Shown here: positions 46,460-55,611 of the stretch, piece by piece
Layout of the letters: each line of letters opens with the position of its first letter
How positions within the stretch are numbered: the stretch's first letter is position 1
NCBI RefSeq assembly: GCF_017313225.1
Contig: NZ_JAFLNE010000001.1
Coordinates: 186,001-250,000, forward strand
DNA length: 64,000 bases
Reading direction: 5' to 3'
DNA from: Allomuricauda sp. CAU 1633
GTDB taxonomy: Bacteria > Bacteroidota > Bacteroidia > Flavobacteriales > Flavobacteriaceae
Notes under the pieces: generated by a model
What the model was told of the DNA's origin: nothing
The model's database searches: none
What the model saw: the letters and a program-made list of their open reading frames with translations, nothing else
Program-made: the position numbers and the translations under genes

Positions 46460-47481
46460 TAAAAAACGACTTGTTCCTAAAAGCATTAAAAGGCGAAACC
46501 GTTGAACGCCCACCCGTATGGATGATGCGACAGGCAGGGCGCTATTTGCCCGAGTTTATGGAACTCCGTGAAAAGTACGATTTCTTTACCCGCTGCCAGA
46601 CCCCAGAATTGGCTTCGGAAATTACCATACAGCCCATTCGCCGATATGGCATGGATGCTGCTATTTTGTTCAGCGATATTTTGGTGATTCCCCAGGCCAT
46701 GGACATTGAGGTTGAAATGAAACCCAACTTTGGCCCCTACTTACCGAACCCGATTCGCTCCAAGAAAGATCTTGATAAAGTGATTGTTCCAGACATCCAA
46801 GATACCTTGGGTTATGTGATGGATGCCATTACAATGACCAAGGAAAAATTGAACGACGAAGTACCTTTGATTGGATTTGCAGGTTCTCCATGGACCATAC
46901 TTTGCTATTGTGTGGAAGGACAGGGAAGCAAAAGTTTTGACAAAGCACGAGGGTTCTGTTTTACCCAACCCGAAGCGGCCCATGCATTGCTTCAAAAAAT
47001 TACGGATACCACAGTTGCCTACCTAAAAGCAAAGGTTAGAGCAGGCGTAAATGCCGTTCAAGTTTTTGATTCTTGGGGAGGAATGCTATCACCACAAGAT
47101 TATCAAGAATTTTCCTGGAAATACATTCAGCAGATTGTGGATGCGTTAAAAGATGAAGCACCCGTAATTGTTTTTGGAAAAGGATGTTGGTTCGCATTAA
47201 AAGAAATGGCAAATTCAGGAGCATCTGCAGTTGGGGTTGATTGGACCTGTTCCGCTCAAAATGCACGATACTTAACTGGAGGCAAAGTTACCCTTCAAGG
47301 TAATTTTGACCCTGCCCGTTTGCTTTCACCACCCGAGAAAATTAAGGAAATGGTCACCCAGATGATTCGTGAGTTCGGCAAGGATAAGTATGTTGCAAAT
47401 CTTGGACACGGTATTTTACCCCACATTCCTTTGGAAAACGCAAAAGCATTTATTGATGCGGTAAAAGAATATAAGGAGTGA
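46456..47481 (+). CDS. hemE: Uroporphyrinogen decarboxylase
   Basis: 341 residues. The start motif [17 protein letters not shown] is the family signature, and [13 protein letters not shown] contains the conserved Asp at the active site; [12 protein letters not shown] and [11 protein letters not shown] also match. It converts uroporphyrinogen III into coproporphyrinogen III. The ATG overlaps hemD by 4 nt, and the next gene begins on a GTGA overlapping its stop. Confidence 0.96.
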   Translation: MIKNDLFLKALKGETVERPPVWMMRQAGRYLPEFMELREKYDFFTRCQTPELASEITIQPIRRYGMDAAILFSDILVIPQAMDIEVEMKPNFGPYLPNPIRSKKDLDKVIVPDIQDTLGYVMDAITMTKEKLNDEVPLIGFAGSPWTILCYCVEGQGSKSFDKARGFCFTQPEAAHALLQKITDTTVAYLKAKVRAGVNAVQVFDSWGGMLSPQDYQEFSWKYIQQIVDALKDEAPVIVFGKGCWFALKEMANSGASAVGVDWTCSAQNARYLTGGKVTLQGNFDPARLLSPPEKIKEMVTQMIREFGKDKYVANLGHGILPHIPLENAKAFIDAVKEYKE

Positions 47482-47969
47482 ACCTTTTTGCAGTCTTAAA
47501 GCGGGTTGATTTTAAAAATATACTGAAAGGTGTATTTGTTGGATTGGGTCATCCGCACTTTATACTGCCCACCATCAAGGCCACTAAGGATTGTATCTCC
47601 ATTTCGACCAAGAACTACGGTAAGCTGCATCATAAAAATGGACCTGCGAACGCTTTTAGACATGCCTTTTGGAATTATTTGATTGCAAAAAGATGCTTTC
47701 AATGGCAAAAGAATGAAGAAGTAGTGTTGGCTTGGGCCAAAAAAGTAACGGATTGGCACGAGGATTCGTTTCCAAACAAGCAATTGCCAAAGGCTATGGA
47801 TTTACACAACAATGAAGTTGGACGCTTCATTTTTGAGCAAAATACCAAGAAATCAGAACAAGAAATCATTGAGTTATTGAAGAAAATGGCCTTGGAATCC
47901 ATTAAGATTGATGAGAAAAGCATGCTTTCTGAACATAAAAACCGAATGGTACATATTTTAGAGCAATGA
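47478..47969 (+). CDS. Unknown protein in the hem operon (DUF6973-like)
   Basis: 163 residues, no signal peptide. The centre contains [16 protein letters not shown] and [11 protein letters not shown], which resemble the DUF6973-type domain; a later DLHNNEVGR is also typical. The conserved His, Glu and Asn residues would suit a metal-binding or hydrolytic site, but no activity is known. It starts at GTG in a 4-nt overlap with hemE and ends in a 4-nt ATGA overlap with hemF, so it is translated as part of the heme unit. The family call is tentative. Confidence 0.75.
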   Translation: MNLFAVLKRVDFKNILKGVFVGLGHPHFILPTIKATKDCISISTKNYGKLHHKNGPANAFRHAFWNYLIAKRCFQWQKNEEVVLAWAKKVTDWHEDSFPNKQLPKAMDLHNNEVGRFIFEQNTKKSEQEIIELLKKMALESIKIDEKSMLSEHKNRMVHILEQ

Positions 47970-48868
47970 AAGATAAATTCTACGCATACATTCAACAATT
48001 ACAAGACACCATTACCTCCAAATTGGAAGAATTGGACGGTACGGCCAAATTCCAACAAGATTTTTGGGAACGTGAGGAGGGCGGCGGCGGCAGAACCCGG
48101 GTTATTGAAAATGGTGCTGTTTTTGAAAAAGGTGGCGTAAATATTTCAAAAGTTCATGGCCCATTGCCCAAAAGCATGCAAAACTATTTTGGTGTGGAAG
48201 ATGTGGACTTCTTTGCTTGCGGATTGAGTTTAGTAATTCACCCAAAAAGTCCAATGGTCCCAACCGTTCATGCCAATTGGCGCTATTTTGAAATGTACGA
48301 TAAGGATGGTAATATTGTGGATCAATGGCTTGGAGGCGGACAGGACCTTACCCCCTATTATTTGTTCGATGAGGATGCCCTCCATTTTCACGCAGTTTGC
48401 AAAAAGGCCTGTGATGCCCATAATCCAGAATTTTATCCTACTTATAAAAAGAAATGTGATGAATATTTCTGGAATACCCATCGTAACGAAGCTCGTGGGG
48501 TAGGCGGATTGTTCTTTGATTATTGTAAGGCAACCGAGGAAACCAGCATGGAAGATTGGTATAATTTTGTGATGGAGGTCGGGGATAGCTTTTTGGATGC
48601 CTACGCCCCCATCGTTGAAAAAAGAAAAGACCTACCCTATTCTGAGGAACAGCGCGATTGGCAAGAAATAAGACGTGGTCGCTATGTGGAGTTCAATTTG
48701 GTGCACGATAAAGGGACCCTTTTTGGTCTAAAAACCAACGGGCGTATCGAAAGTATTTTGATGAGTCTGCCCCCTCATGTCCAATGGCGATATGATCATC
48801 ATCCTAAAAAGGGAAGCGAAGAAGAAAAGTTGATAGCAGTACTGCAAAACCCAAAAGATTGGGTTTAA
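47966..48868 (+). CDS. hemF: Oxygen-dependent coproporphyrinogen-III oxidase
   Basis: 300 residues of the HemF type. GGGGRTRVIENGAVFEKGGVN, PTVHANWRYFEM, WLGGGQDLTPYYLFDED and RRGRYVEFNLVHDKGTLFGLKT are family blocks. It uses O2 to convert coproporphyrinogen III to protoporphyrinogen IX, which fits an aerobic organism; no hemN is in the window. The ATG overlaps the preceding gene by 4 nt. A new promoter lies in the 28-nt gap after it. Confidence 0.96.
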   Translation: MKDKFYAYIQQLQDTITSKLEELDGTAKFQQDFWEREEGGGGRTRVIENGAVFEKGGVNISKVHGPLPKSMQNYFGVEDVDFFACGLSLVIHPKSPMVPTVHANWRYFEMYDKDGNIVDQWLGGGQDLTPYYLFDEDALHFHAVCKKACDAHNPEFYPTYKKKCDEYFWNTHRNEARGVGGLFFDYCKATEETSMEDWYNFVMEVGDSFLDAYAPIVEKRKDLPYSEEQRDWQEIRRGRYVEFNLVHDKGTLFGLKTNGRIESILMSLPPHVQWRYDHHPKKGSEEEKLIAVLQNPKDWV

Positions 48869-48872
48869 TCCG

Positions 48873-48880
48873 TAGTTTTG
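48873..48880 (+). promoter_or_regulatory. Internal -7 promoter box before the phzF-like gene
   Basis: TAGTTTTG, an exact TAnnTTTG match, 16 nt before the ATG at 48897 in the only sizeable gap of the hem operon. Confidence 0.5.
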
Positions 48881-48896
48881 CCTTGAAAATAATGCT

Positions 48897-49685
48897 ATGA
48901 GACAGAAAATATATCAAATAGATGCCTTCACCAACCAGAAATTTGGTGGAAATCCAGCAGCAGTCTGTATTTTGGATTCGTGGTTGAGTCCGGAGTTGAT
49001 GCAAAAAATCGCGCAGGAAAACAACTTGGCTGAAACTGCCTTTGCCGTCAAAAAAGATGAACTATATGAAATACGCTGGTTTACCCCAGAAGTGGAAGTG
49101 GACCTTTGCGGACACGCTACCTTAGCCTCAGCATTTGTATTGCTCCACTTTTATGAACTTGAAAAAGATACCATTCAGTTTTATTCACACAGAAGCGGCG
49201 ATTTGTATGTCAGCAAAGCAGATAATGGTTGGTTGACCATGGATTTTCCCGCCGACAACTTGGTTGCCATTCAGAATATTGAGGAGTTGTACAATGCAAT
49301 CGGGCAGGCCCCAATCAAAACTCTGAAGGGCAAATCTGATTATATGATGATATATGGTTCCCAGAAAGATATTGAAACCATTCAGCCCAACCACCATTTG
49401 TTGGCGCAATTGGATGTTCGCGGGGTAATTGTTAGCGCGCCCGGTGATGAAGTGGATTTTGTTTCGCGCTTTTTCGCACCCTCCTGTGGCATACCAGAAG
49501 ATCCTGTGACCGGTTCGGCCCACACCTCATTATCGCCCTATTGGACAGAAGTTCTGAACAAAACCAAAATGACAGCCAAACAACTTTCCAAAAGGGGAGG
49601 CGACCTTGTTTGCGAAATATCGGGCGAGCGTGTAAAAATCTCTGGGAAGGCGGTTCCCTATTTATTTGGTGAAATTGAAATCTAA
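48897..49685 (+). CDS. PhzF family isomerase-like protein
   Basis: 262 residues of the PhzF/diaminopimelate-epimerase-like fold. The start KIYQIDAFTNQKFGGNPAAV, the catalytic Glu at E46 in NNLAETAFA, FTPEVEVDLCGHATLASA and DPVTGSAHTSLSPYW are typical. Known PhzF isomerises dihydro-3-hydroxyanthranilate, but most family members have unknown substrates, and no phenazine genes are present. It lies between hemF and hemB and has its own promoter. Confidence 0.88.
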   Translation: MRQKIYQIDAFTNQKFGGNPAAVCILDSWLSPELMQKIAQENNLAETAFAVKKDELYEIRWFTPEVEVDLCGHATLASAFVLLHFYELEKDTIQFYSHRSGDLYVSKADNGWLTMDFPADNLVAIQNIEELYNAIGQAPIKTLKGKSDYMMIYGSQKDIETIQPNHHLLAQLDVRGVIVSAPGDEVDFVSRFFAPSCGIPEDPVTGSAHTSLSPYWTEVLNKTKMTAKQLSKRGGDLVCEISGERVKISGKAVPYLFGEIEI

Positions 49686-49691
49686 TACGAT

Positions 49692-50681
49692 ATGTATCCT
49701 TTAATACGAAACCGAAGACTCCGCGCATCCGAATCCATCAGAAGATTGGTTCGGGAAACCACTTTATCTCCAGACGACTTTTTGGTGCCTTTGTTTGTTA
49801 CTGAAGGAAAAGGAATCAAAGAAGAAATTCCTTCAATGCCCAACTATTTTCGCCTCAGTTTAGACAATCTTGAAAAAGAGGTAAAGGAACTTTGGAAAAT
49901 GGGACTCTGCGCCGTTTTGTTATTTGTTAAGGTTGATGACAAACTAAAAGACAACAAAGGAACCGAGGCCCTCAACCCAAATGGTTTAATGCAACGTGCC
50001 ATTAAAGCAGTGAAAAATGCTTGCCCACAGATGTTAGTGATGACCGATGTTGCTTTGGACCCATTTTCATCCTACGGACATGATGGTATTGTCGCAGAAG
50101 GTCAAATTCTTAACGATGAAACCGCTGAGGTATTGGCTGAAATGAGTGTATCCCACGCCAAAGCGGGTGCCGATTTTGTCGCTCCTAGTGATATGATGGA
50201 CGGTAGAATCTTGACTATTCGCGAAGCTTTGGAAGACGAAGGGTTTACCAACACGGGGATTATGTCCTATTCCGCCAAATACGCCAGTGCTTTTTATGGC
50301 CCTTTCCGTGATGCCTTGGATTCTGCACCGGTTGATATTGCCAATGTACCTAAGGACAAGAAAACCTATCAAATGGATTATGCCAATCGGTATGAGGCCA
50401 TCAAAGAAACCCAAATGGACATTGACGAAGGTGCGGATATCGTGATGGTCAAGCCTGGTTTGTGCTATTTGGACATTGTTCGGGAAATCAAAAATGAAGT
50501 AGAAGTACCTGTTGCGGTCTATCAAGTTTCCGGTGAATATGCCATGGTTAAAGCCGCTGCCGAAAAGGGTTGGTTGGACCATGATACTGTGATGTTGGAA
50601 CAATTGACAGCTATCAAAAGAGCAGGTGCGGATATCATTGCCAGCTATTTTGCCAAGGATTTCATTAGGACCTTGGGCTAA
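49692..50681 (+). CDS. hemB: Porphobilinogen synthase (delta-aminolevulinic acid dehydratase)
   Basis: 329 residues. The two active-site lysines are K196 (YSAKYASAFYGPFR) and Schiff-base K254 (VMVKPGLCYLDIV). The metal-site segment is DVALDPFSSYGHDG (119-132), with A, D and D where zinc enzymes have Cys, so it is the Pseudomonas-like, magnesium- or potassium-dependent type. It condenses two 5-aminolevulinate molecules. It is 6 nt after the PhzF-like gene and is the last gene of the unit, followed by a terminator. Confidence 0.96.
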   Translation: MYPLIRNRRLRASESIRRLVRETTLSPDDFLVPLFVTEGKGIKEEIPSMPNYFRLSLDNLEKEVKELWKMGLCAVLLFVKVDDKLKDNKGTEALNPNGLMQRAIKAVKNACPQMLVMTDVALDPFSSYGHDGIVAEGQILNDETAEVLAEMSVSHAKAGADFVAPSDMMDGRILTIREALEDEGFTNTGIMSYSAKYASAFYGPFRDALDSAPVDIANVPKDKKTYQMDYANRYEAIKETQMDIDEGADIVMVKPGLCYLDIVREIKNEVEVPVAVYQVSGEYAMVKAAAEKGWLDHDTVMLEQLTAIKRAGADIIASYFAKDFIRTLG

Positions 50682-50736
50682 ACTATTCTCACTTTCCTTT
50701 GAAGCTATTTAAAAATTCCTATTTTATTGGAAATCC

Positions 50737-50760
50737 CTTACTTTCAAAGTAAGTTTTTAT
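50737..50760 (+). terminator. Intrinsic terminator of the hem operon
   Basis: CTTACTT (50737-50743), loop TCA, AAGTAAG (50747-50753), then TTTTTAT: a perfect 7-bp stem with a U-tract, 55 nt after hemB. Confidence 0.7.
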
Positions 50761-50799
50761 CTATTTATCGATTTAATTCTCTGTTCTGGGTAGGTTAGC

Positions 50800-50807
50800 T
50801 ATCTTTA
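50800..50807 (+). promoter_or_regulatory. Weak -7 box for the large BspA-like gene
   Basis: TATCTTTA, 7/8 of TAnnTTTG, 42 nt before the ATG at 50850, which is longer than the usual 16-23 nt. Confidence 0.3.
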
Positions 50808-50849
50808 CTTTCAGTTGATTATTTTCACTTACTGAACAACCTACTAAAC

Positions 50850-53800
50850 ATGCTAAAAAATTACCTTGCCTATCTATTGTGCCTTATTGGTGTTTACACA
50901 CAAGCCCAATCTGAATTCATTACTACTTGGAAAACGGACAATCCTGGAACATCGGGAGACAATCAAATAACAATTCCCACCTACTCAAGTGAAACCTACG
51001 ATTATACAGTGGATTGGGGCGATGGCACATCGGACACCAATGTAACAGGGGATATTACCCATACCTACGCCTCATCTGGAACTTATCAAATTTCTGTGAC
51101 GGAAACTTTCCCCAGAATATTTTTCAATGAAACCGGGGATAAGGATAAACTTTTGAATATAAAACAATGGGGGAATATTCAATGGAGTTCTATGGAATCG
51201 GCGTTTGCGGGATGCTCTAACTTATCGGTTGCAGCGGCCGATGCTCCTGATCTTTCAAATGTTACCAGTCTTAGAAGAATGTTCTACTACTGTTATTACG
51301 CTTTTGACAATACCTTCAGTAGAGAGTTCGGCAGTTTCAATGGTGTTGAAAATTTCAACTCTTGGGATGTAAGCACTATTGCAGATATGTCTGCAATGTT
51401 TGATAAATCTTCCTTTAATCAGGATATTTCTTCTTGGAATGTAAGCTTAGTGGAAGATATGTCTAATATGTTTTACAGTAGCACTTTTAATGGAGACATC
51501 AGCTCTTGGAATGTCAGTAATGTTATAAACATGTCTGGCCTCTTTGGAAGTAGCGCTTTCAATCAAGATATTTCTAGTTGGGATGTTGGCAATGTGAAGT
51601 ACTTTGATTATATATTCAACAGCACCCCTTTTAATCATGATATTACAAATTGGAATGTTGAAAACGCCGTTAGTATGCAGTATGCGTTCAGTCAAGGAAA
51701 TTTTGATCAAGACCTCAGTTCTTGGAACATTTCAAATGTTATAGATTTATCAAATGCTTTTGATGAATCTGACCTTTCCAAAGAGAACTATGATGCTATT
51801 TTAACTGCTTGGGCTCAACTTCCTAATTTACAATTTGGTGTAGTATTGGGTGCAAATGATGCTGTTTACTGTTTAGCAGAGGCAGATAGAAATTCTTTGA
51901 TCACCAATTTTGGTTGGACAATCAATGATTATGGAAGCAATTGTGAAGATGAACGCGCATTTATTACCACTTGGAAAACGGACAACCCTGGCCCATCCAA
52001 TGACAATCAAATAACTATACCAACTTATCCAAGGTATATCTATGATTACCGTGTAGATTGGGGTGATGGTTCATTTGATGAAGGAGTAACGGGTGACATC
52101 ACACACACTTATGCCACTCCTGGCGAATATGTAGTATCAATAACGGGGAAGTTTCCTAGGGTTTATTTTAATGGTTCTCAAATTTATACGGAGTTTCCCA
52201 TAAAAAATCCGGATGACTTAAAGATTATTTCTATTGACCAGTGGGGAACCAACCGATGGAAATCAATGTCCTCTGCATTCACTGGTTGTGAAAACCTAGA
52301 CGTGAAAGCAACAGACATTCCCGATTTTTCAAGGGGAGTTAGCTTGAACGCAATGTTTTATGGCTGCACTTCACTAGTGGGAAATGAATCCATTTCAGAT
52401 TGGGTTATTGAAAGTTCTTCCACAGACCATATGTTTCAAGAGGCTGTTCATTTTAATATTCCAATTGGCAATTGGGATGTTTCAAATGTCAGATATATGT
52501 ATAGCATGTTTGAAAACGCATCATCTTTTAACCAAGATTTAAGCCAGTGGAATGTTGGGAACGTAGAAATAATGAATAACCTATTTAACGGCTCTGGACT
52601 TTCCAACAAAAATTATAATACCATATTGATCGGATGGAGCCAATTACCTTCTTTACAGAACGGGGTCCGATTAGATGCTCCAAACAATTATTACTGCAGG
52701 GCTAAAGAAGAACGCCAATCCATTATTGACTCGTATGGATGGACCATAAACGATGCTGGTGAAAACAATGAATGCCATTTTATCACCACTTGGAAAACAG
52801 ACAATCCTGGAACATCGGGAGACAATCAAATTACAATCCCTACCTACTCGGTTGAAACCTACAATTATACGGTGGATTGGGGTGATGGCACATCGGATAC
52901 GAATGTTACTGGAGATATTACCCATACGTATGCTACAGCGGGCACCTACCAAGTGGCAATCTCCGGAGAATTTCCAGCAATTCTCTTTCAAGGAAATCAA
53001 GACTCCAACCTTAAAATTACACAGGTAAATCAATGGGGAGATATTAGATGGCGGAATTTTAGTTCTGCCTTCTCAGGTTGTCGGGAGTTAGATGTCGTTG
53101 CCACTGACACACCAAATTTGGAAAATGTGATTAGTACGCAAGGGATGTTTTTTAATTGTACAAGCTTGTTAGGAAACGAGAGTTTTGGGCTATGGGATGT
53201 CTCAACTATTATAGATGGATCATCTATGTTTTTGGGTTGCTCTTTGTTCAATCAAAATATCGGTGGGTGGGATGTTTCCAACATGGTTTATATGGACTAT
53301 TTTTTCTGGCAAGCGGAGTCATTTAACCAACCCATAGGTAACTGGGATGTTAGCAATGCAGAGAGAATATTTTACATGTTTAGTTTTGCTGAGTCTTTTA
53401 ACCAAGATATAAGCGAATGGCGTTTTCCAAAAGTAACCAACCTTGCGGGAATGTTTCAATCTGCTACGTCTTTTAGTCAGGATATTTCTAGTTGGGATGT
53501 CTCAAATATTGAAAATTTCGGGGCAATGTTTAATAATGCGGCTAGTTTTGACCAACCCATTGGAATTTGGGATATGTCCAATGCAGTGGAATTAAGTCTG
53601 ATGTTCGCAGAAGCAAATTCATTCACTTCTGACATTACCAATTGGGATGTAAGCAACGTAACTACTATGGAAGGGTTATTTAAGTACAATACTACCTTCA
53701 ATCAAGATTTGAGCAGTTGGGATACCTCAAGTGTAACTTCCATGGCGGGAATGTTTGAAGGAGCGGCGGCCTTTGAAGGAGATATTTCAAGTTGGGACGT

Positions 53801-54845
53801 TAGTACTGTTGAGAATATGAGTTTAATGTTTGAAAACTCAGGAATATCCTTAGAAAATTATGATAAACTATTAGATGCCTGGGCCAATTTGCCTTCCTTA
53901 CAAACCAATGTCATCTTCGATGTCGGCAATAGCCAATATTGTGAATCGGAGGAGGCTCGTCAATTTATAATTGACACTTATGGCTGGATTATTAACGATA
54001 CTGGAAAAATCCCCTATTGCAACGAAGACAATGATGGTGATGGCGTTCTTGACCATTTAGACGCCTGTCTTGACACCCAACCCGGGGCCGTGGTCAATGC
54101 CAGTGGCTGCGAAGTGATTCCCAATACGGCCATTAAAGTGTATGCTTCAACGCCCAGCTGTGTGGGCAGAGAAGATGGTTCTATTGAAATAACTATGGAA
54201 ACTGAAGGGCATTTGCTTGACATTACCCTAGAGGGTGAAAGCTATTCCAATCAATTTGTGGATGTTCCCTCAGGAACCCCATTTAAGGTTGATGATTTGC
54301 CTGAGGGCTCCTATTCCGTTTCTGTTTCCATTCCAGAAATTGTATTCGAACAACATTATGTGGCCACCATTAATTCACTGGAATCGGTCACTGGCAAAAG
54401 AGCCTTGCTCGATTCCAAAGCAGCTATGGTTACCTATAGCGTATCAGGCAGCACTAATTACCAGGTTTTGGTCAATGATAAGAAGAAGAACTTCTCCTTT
54501 GCTGATTCAGGCCAGCAAACAATTACGCTGGACCATATACCGACCGGCCTAGTAGCGATATCCATTTTTGGTGAAAGTGATTGCCAAGGCATGATTTCAG
54601 ATAGTTTTTATTTCGGAGATTCCATTGAGGTTTTCCCAACAATCACTTCTTCAACCATTAACATATTTTCAAACTCCGCTACCTATAAAGCTCAAATTTT
54701 TGATTTTACTGGGAGATTGGTCAATGAAAAACAGTTAGATGGGCAAGAAAATACTGTAGATTTATCCACAATAAAATCCGGAACATATATTTTAAAACTT
54801 TACATGGATGGAGAGCAACGAACCCTAAAAATCATTAAAAAATGA
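50850..54845 (+). CDS. Giant PKD/BspA-like (DUF285) surface protein secreted by T9SS
   Basis: 1331 residues. After a Sec signal (1-20) come three modules at about 23-370, 371-643 and 644-1057. Each opens with FITTWKTDNPG, continues with a PKD-like strand set (VDWGDGTS...ITHTYA), then DUF285 repeats of about 25 residues with SWDVSNV and FNQDIS cores, and closes with YGWTIND. A calcium-binding thrombospondin-3-like stretch (DNDGDGVLDHLDACLDT) lies near 1059, and a type A T9SS sorting domain at about 1257-1331. It is probably displayed on the cell surface for adhesion. A lipoprotein gene overlaps its stop by 4 nt. Confidence 0.9.
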   Translation: MLKNYLAYLLCLIGVYTQAQSEFITTWKTDNPGTSGDNQITIPTYSSETYDYTVDWGDGTSDTNVTGDITHTYASSGTYQISVTETFPRIFFNETGDKDKLLNIKQWGNIQWSSMESAFAGCSNLSVAAADAPDLSNVTSLRRMFYYCYYAFDNTFSREFGSFNGVENFNSWDVSTIADMSAMFDKSSFNQDISSWNVSLVEDMSNMFYSSTFNGDISSWNVSNVINMSGLFGSSAFNQDISSWDVGNVKYFDYIFNSTPFNHDITNWNVENAVSMQYAFSQGNFDQDLSSWNISNVIDLSNAFDESDLSKENYDAILTAWAQLPNLQFGVVLGANDAVYCLAEADRNSLITNFGWTINDYGSNCEDERAFITTWKTDNPGPSNDNQITIPTYPRYIYDYRVDWGDGSFDEGVTGDITHTYATPGEYVVSITGKFPRVYFNGSQIYTEFPIKNPDDLKIISIDQWGTNRWKSMSSAFTGCENLDVKATDIPDFSRGVSLNAMFYGCTSLVGNESISDWVIESSSTDHMFQEAVHFNIPIGNWDVSNVRYMYSMFENASSFNQDLSQWNVGNVEIMNNLFNGSGLSNKNYNTILIGWSQLPSLQNGVRLDAPNNYYCRAKEERQSIIDSYGWTINDAGENNECHFITTWKTDNPGTSGDNQITIPTYSVETYNYTVDWGDGTSDTNVTGDITHTYATAGTYQVAISGEFPAILFQGNQDSNLKITQVNQWGDIRWRNFSSAFSGCRELDVVATDTPNLENVISTQGMFFNCTSLLGNESFGLWDVSTIIDGSSMFLGCSLFNQNIGGWDVSNMVYMDYFFWQAESFNQPIGNWDVSNAERIFYMFSFAESFNQDISEWRFPKVTNLAGMFQSATSFSQDISSWDVSNIENFGAMFNNAASFDQPIGIWDMSNAVELSLMFAEANSFTSDITNWDVSNVTTMEGLFKYNTTFNQDLSSWDTSSVTSMAGMFEGAAAFEGDISSWDVSTVENMSLMFENSGISLENYDKLLDAWANLPSLQTNVIFDVGNSQYCESEEARQFIIDTYGWIINDTGKIPYCNEDNDGDGVLDHLDACLDTQPGAVVNASGCEVIPNTAIKVYASTPSCVGREDGSIEITMETEGHLLDITLEGESYSNQFVDVPSGTPFKVDDLPEGSYSVSVSIPEIVFEQHYVATINSLESVTGKRALLDSKAAMVTYSVSGSTNYQVLVNDKKKNFSFADSGQQTITLDHIPTGLVAISIFGESDCQGMISDSFYFGDSIEVFPTITSSTINIFSNSATYKAQIFDFTGRLVNEKQLDGQENTVDLSTIKSGTYILKLYMDGEQRTLKIIKK

Positions 54846-55537
54846 TGCGAACAAAATTCGAAATAATCACTACAATCCTAATGGTCTTCTTGTTTCTCTC
54901 TTGTAGTTCGTCTGGGGGTGAAACTCCACCTCCACCTCCTTCAGAAAATTTAACCCCTCCGGAAAAAACCATTGGGACAGTTCCAGAAAATGGAGAACCC
55001 TGTGCCGATTATACCGAGGTAATCAATGACGATTCAAAAGTCCTGATATACTTTAAATGGAGCGCAGCGCAGAATGCTGAAAATTACAATCTTGTGATTT
55101 TGGAAGGTTCAAACGAGGTGTTTTCAAGTACCTTCAATGTTCTTGAAACTGAAGTACAGCTGGATCGCGGCAAAACCTATTCCTGGTTTTTAACTTCCAT
55201 TAATGAAGATGGCGAGACCAAAGGCGACACCTATTCTTTCACCAGTCCTGGCACTCCTGTTGGAAACTTTGCGCCCTATTCGGCTGAAATAACCGTGACG
55301 TTCAACACCCAGATGCAGGTTTCTTGGATGGGTAACGATGAAGATGGAGACATTTTGACTTATGACGTTACTGTAAAAAACAATGATTTAGTCCTTGCAG
55401 AAGAAGTAGGTTTTGGAGATACCTCTTTAAATCCTTTGGACTTTGAACCCGGGGCCATCTACGATGTTGAAGTCATTTCTAAAGACCCATATGAAAGCGC
55501 TTCCGTTTCCAAAACTACAGTTACAGCTCCCAACTAA
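54842..55537 (+). CDS. Lipoprotein with fibronectin-type-III-like domains
   Basis: 231 residues with lipobox FLSC (Cys at about 21) followed by a Ser/Gly/Pro-rich linker. The remainder appears to hold two beta-sandwich domains: YFKWSAAQNAENYNLVILEG...YSWFLTSINEDGET and VSWMGNDEDGDILTYDVTVKNN. The gene starts in an ATGA overlap with the giant surface protein, so both are made together and could form a cell-surface complex. The family is not assigned. Confidence 0.78.
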   Translation: MMRTKFEIITTILMVFLFLSCSSSGGETPPPPPSENLTPPEKTIGTVPENGEPCADYTEVINDDSKVLIYFKWSAAQNAENYNLVILEGSNEVFSSTFNVLETEVQLDRGKTYSWFLTSINEDGETKGDTYSFTSPGTPVGNFAPYSAEITVTFNTQMQVSWMGNDEDGDILTYDVTVKNNDLVLAEEVGFGDTSLNPLDFEPGAIYDVEVISKDPYESASVSKTTVTAPN

Positions 55538-55611
55538 AAGTCCAAATCAAAATCAGCTTAAGTTTTATTACCAAGATTTTTGTTGGACCTTTGAATATAA
55601 GTCACTGGCAA

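Noticed and set aside
51360-51760. Periodic repeats in the DUF285 gene considered as a CRISPR-like or satellite array
   Set aside because: The repeats are in frame, vary in sequence and encode the known BspA-like repeat, with no fixed direct repeat or unique spacers.
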